Shown: piece after piece, positions 63,637 through 64,000 of the stretch | Layout of the letters: each line of letters begins with the position of its first letter | Numbering within the stretch: position 1 is the stretch's first letter | Assembly: GCA_963742405.1 (NCBI GenBank) | Contig: CAVUMB010000005.1 | Span: forward strand, 310,001 to 374,000 | Source of the DNA: JAGVSR01 sp963742405 | GTDB taxonomy: Bacteria > Pseudomonadota > Alphaproteobacteria > Rhizobiales > Hyphomicrobiaceae | Direction: 5' to 3' | DNA: 64,000 nt | The notes under the pieces: model-generated | Seen by the model: the letters and a program-made list of their open reading frames with translations, nothing else | Database searches by the model: none | What the model was told of the DNA's origin: nothing | Position numbers and translations under genes: made by a program

Positions 63637-64000
63637 ATGACCGAATCTCCAATGATGCCGAAATTCATCCATCTCAAAGTTCATTCCGCCTATTCGCTGC
63701 TTGAAGGCGCGTTGCCGATCGCCAAGCTGGCGAAGCTATCGGACGGCTACGGTTTTCCAGCTCTCGGCCTGACCGACACGAACAACATGTTCGGCGCGCT
63801 GGAGTTCTCCGACAAGCTCGCCGGTGCCGGCATTCAGCCGATTGTCGGCGTGTCACTCGCCTGCCAGCTTAAAGAGAAGGGTAGTGCTCCGGGACAACTG
63901 CCGGGCCCGATTGTGCGCCAACATGCCTGGCGCGACGGTCTCCTGGCGCTCTACGCCATGAACGAGGCCGGCTACGCCAATCTGATGAAGCTCGTCTCGA
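63637..64000 (+). CDS. dnaE: DNA polymerase III alpha subunit, N-terminal fragment (runs off right edge)
   Basis: Replicative polymerase. The first 121 codons give the PHP domain start: FIHLKVHSAYSLLEGALPIA, GYGFPALGLTDTNNMFGALE and GIQPIVGVSLACQL. ATG 63637; further ATGs at 63652 and 63655 are possible. Follows lolC-lolD in the order usual for Rhizobiales. Open to the end of the window. Confidence 0.95.
   Translation, partial: MTESPMMPKFIHLKVHSAYSLLEGALPIAKLAKLSDGYGFPALGLTDTNNMFGALEFSDKLAGAGIQPIVGVSLACQLKEKGSAPGQLPGPIVRQHAWRDGLLALYAMNEAGYANLMKLVS

Overview
The window is a GC-rich, gene-dense chromosomal segment from an alphaproteobacterium, most likely order Hyphomicrobiales (Rhizobiales) and possibly Hyphomicrobiaceae-like. 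This rests on gene order and protein style (ssb-gyrA-coaD-ppi-queA-tgt; tRNA-Leu-tig-clpP-clpX-lon-hupB-tRNA-Val; nuoA-N-birA-rnj-mce-DUF1467-proS-lolC-lolD-dnaE). Genus is inference. No rRNA, CRISPR array, prophage or complete insertion sequence was seen. Four tRNA genes were found: Lys-TTT, Leu-TAG, Val-TAC and Asp-GTC.

Layout. 1-6 kb: a secreted-protein fragment, a membrane protein, ssb, a triple 55-bp palindromic repeat, a PRC-barrel protein and gyrA. 6-8.3 kb: a Crp/Fnr-type regulator divergent from an OmpW-type porin gene; the shared intergenic region carries two FNR/FixK-type boxes. 8.4-15 kb: coaD, two tandem cyclophilins, DUF423, polyphosphate kinase 2, queA, tgt and a DUF1223 protein whose ribosome binding site lies in a 16-bp perfect hairpin. 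15-25.5 kb: a DMT exporter, tRNA-Lys, a sulfurtransferase, bluB, a periplasmic glucan protein, an RND efflux pair and an outer-membrane barrel. 25.7-33.3 kb: a protein quality-control island (trigger factor, ClpP, ClpX, Lon, HU) with candidate heat-shock promoters before clpP and lon. 33.4-35 kb: DUF1993 and an acyltransferase.

35.6-54.1 kb holds the complete 14-subunit complex I (nuoA-N). It is interrupted by accessory genes: three between nuoC and nuoD, four between nuoD and nuoE (one on the opposite strand), one small membrane protein between nuoH and nuoI and one between nuoJ and nuoK. The last two overlap their upstream neighbours by 4 nt. The transcription unit appears to run on into birA and rnj. 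56.8-64 kb: methylmalonyl-CoA epimerase, DUF1467, a secreted protein, a prolyl-tRNA synthetase of the archaeal/eukaryotic type, the LolCD lipoprotein release system, a secreted esterase and the start of dnaE.

A notable cross-cutting observation is that gyrA (N-terminus), the ompW-like gene (twice), nuoN, birA and proS each contain an apparent one-base insertion. All six are in the same direction and all can be explained by a homopolymer over-call. I therefore treat these genes as functional genes with probable sequence errors rather than as pseudogenes.
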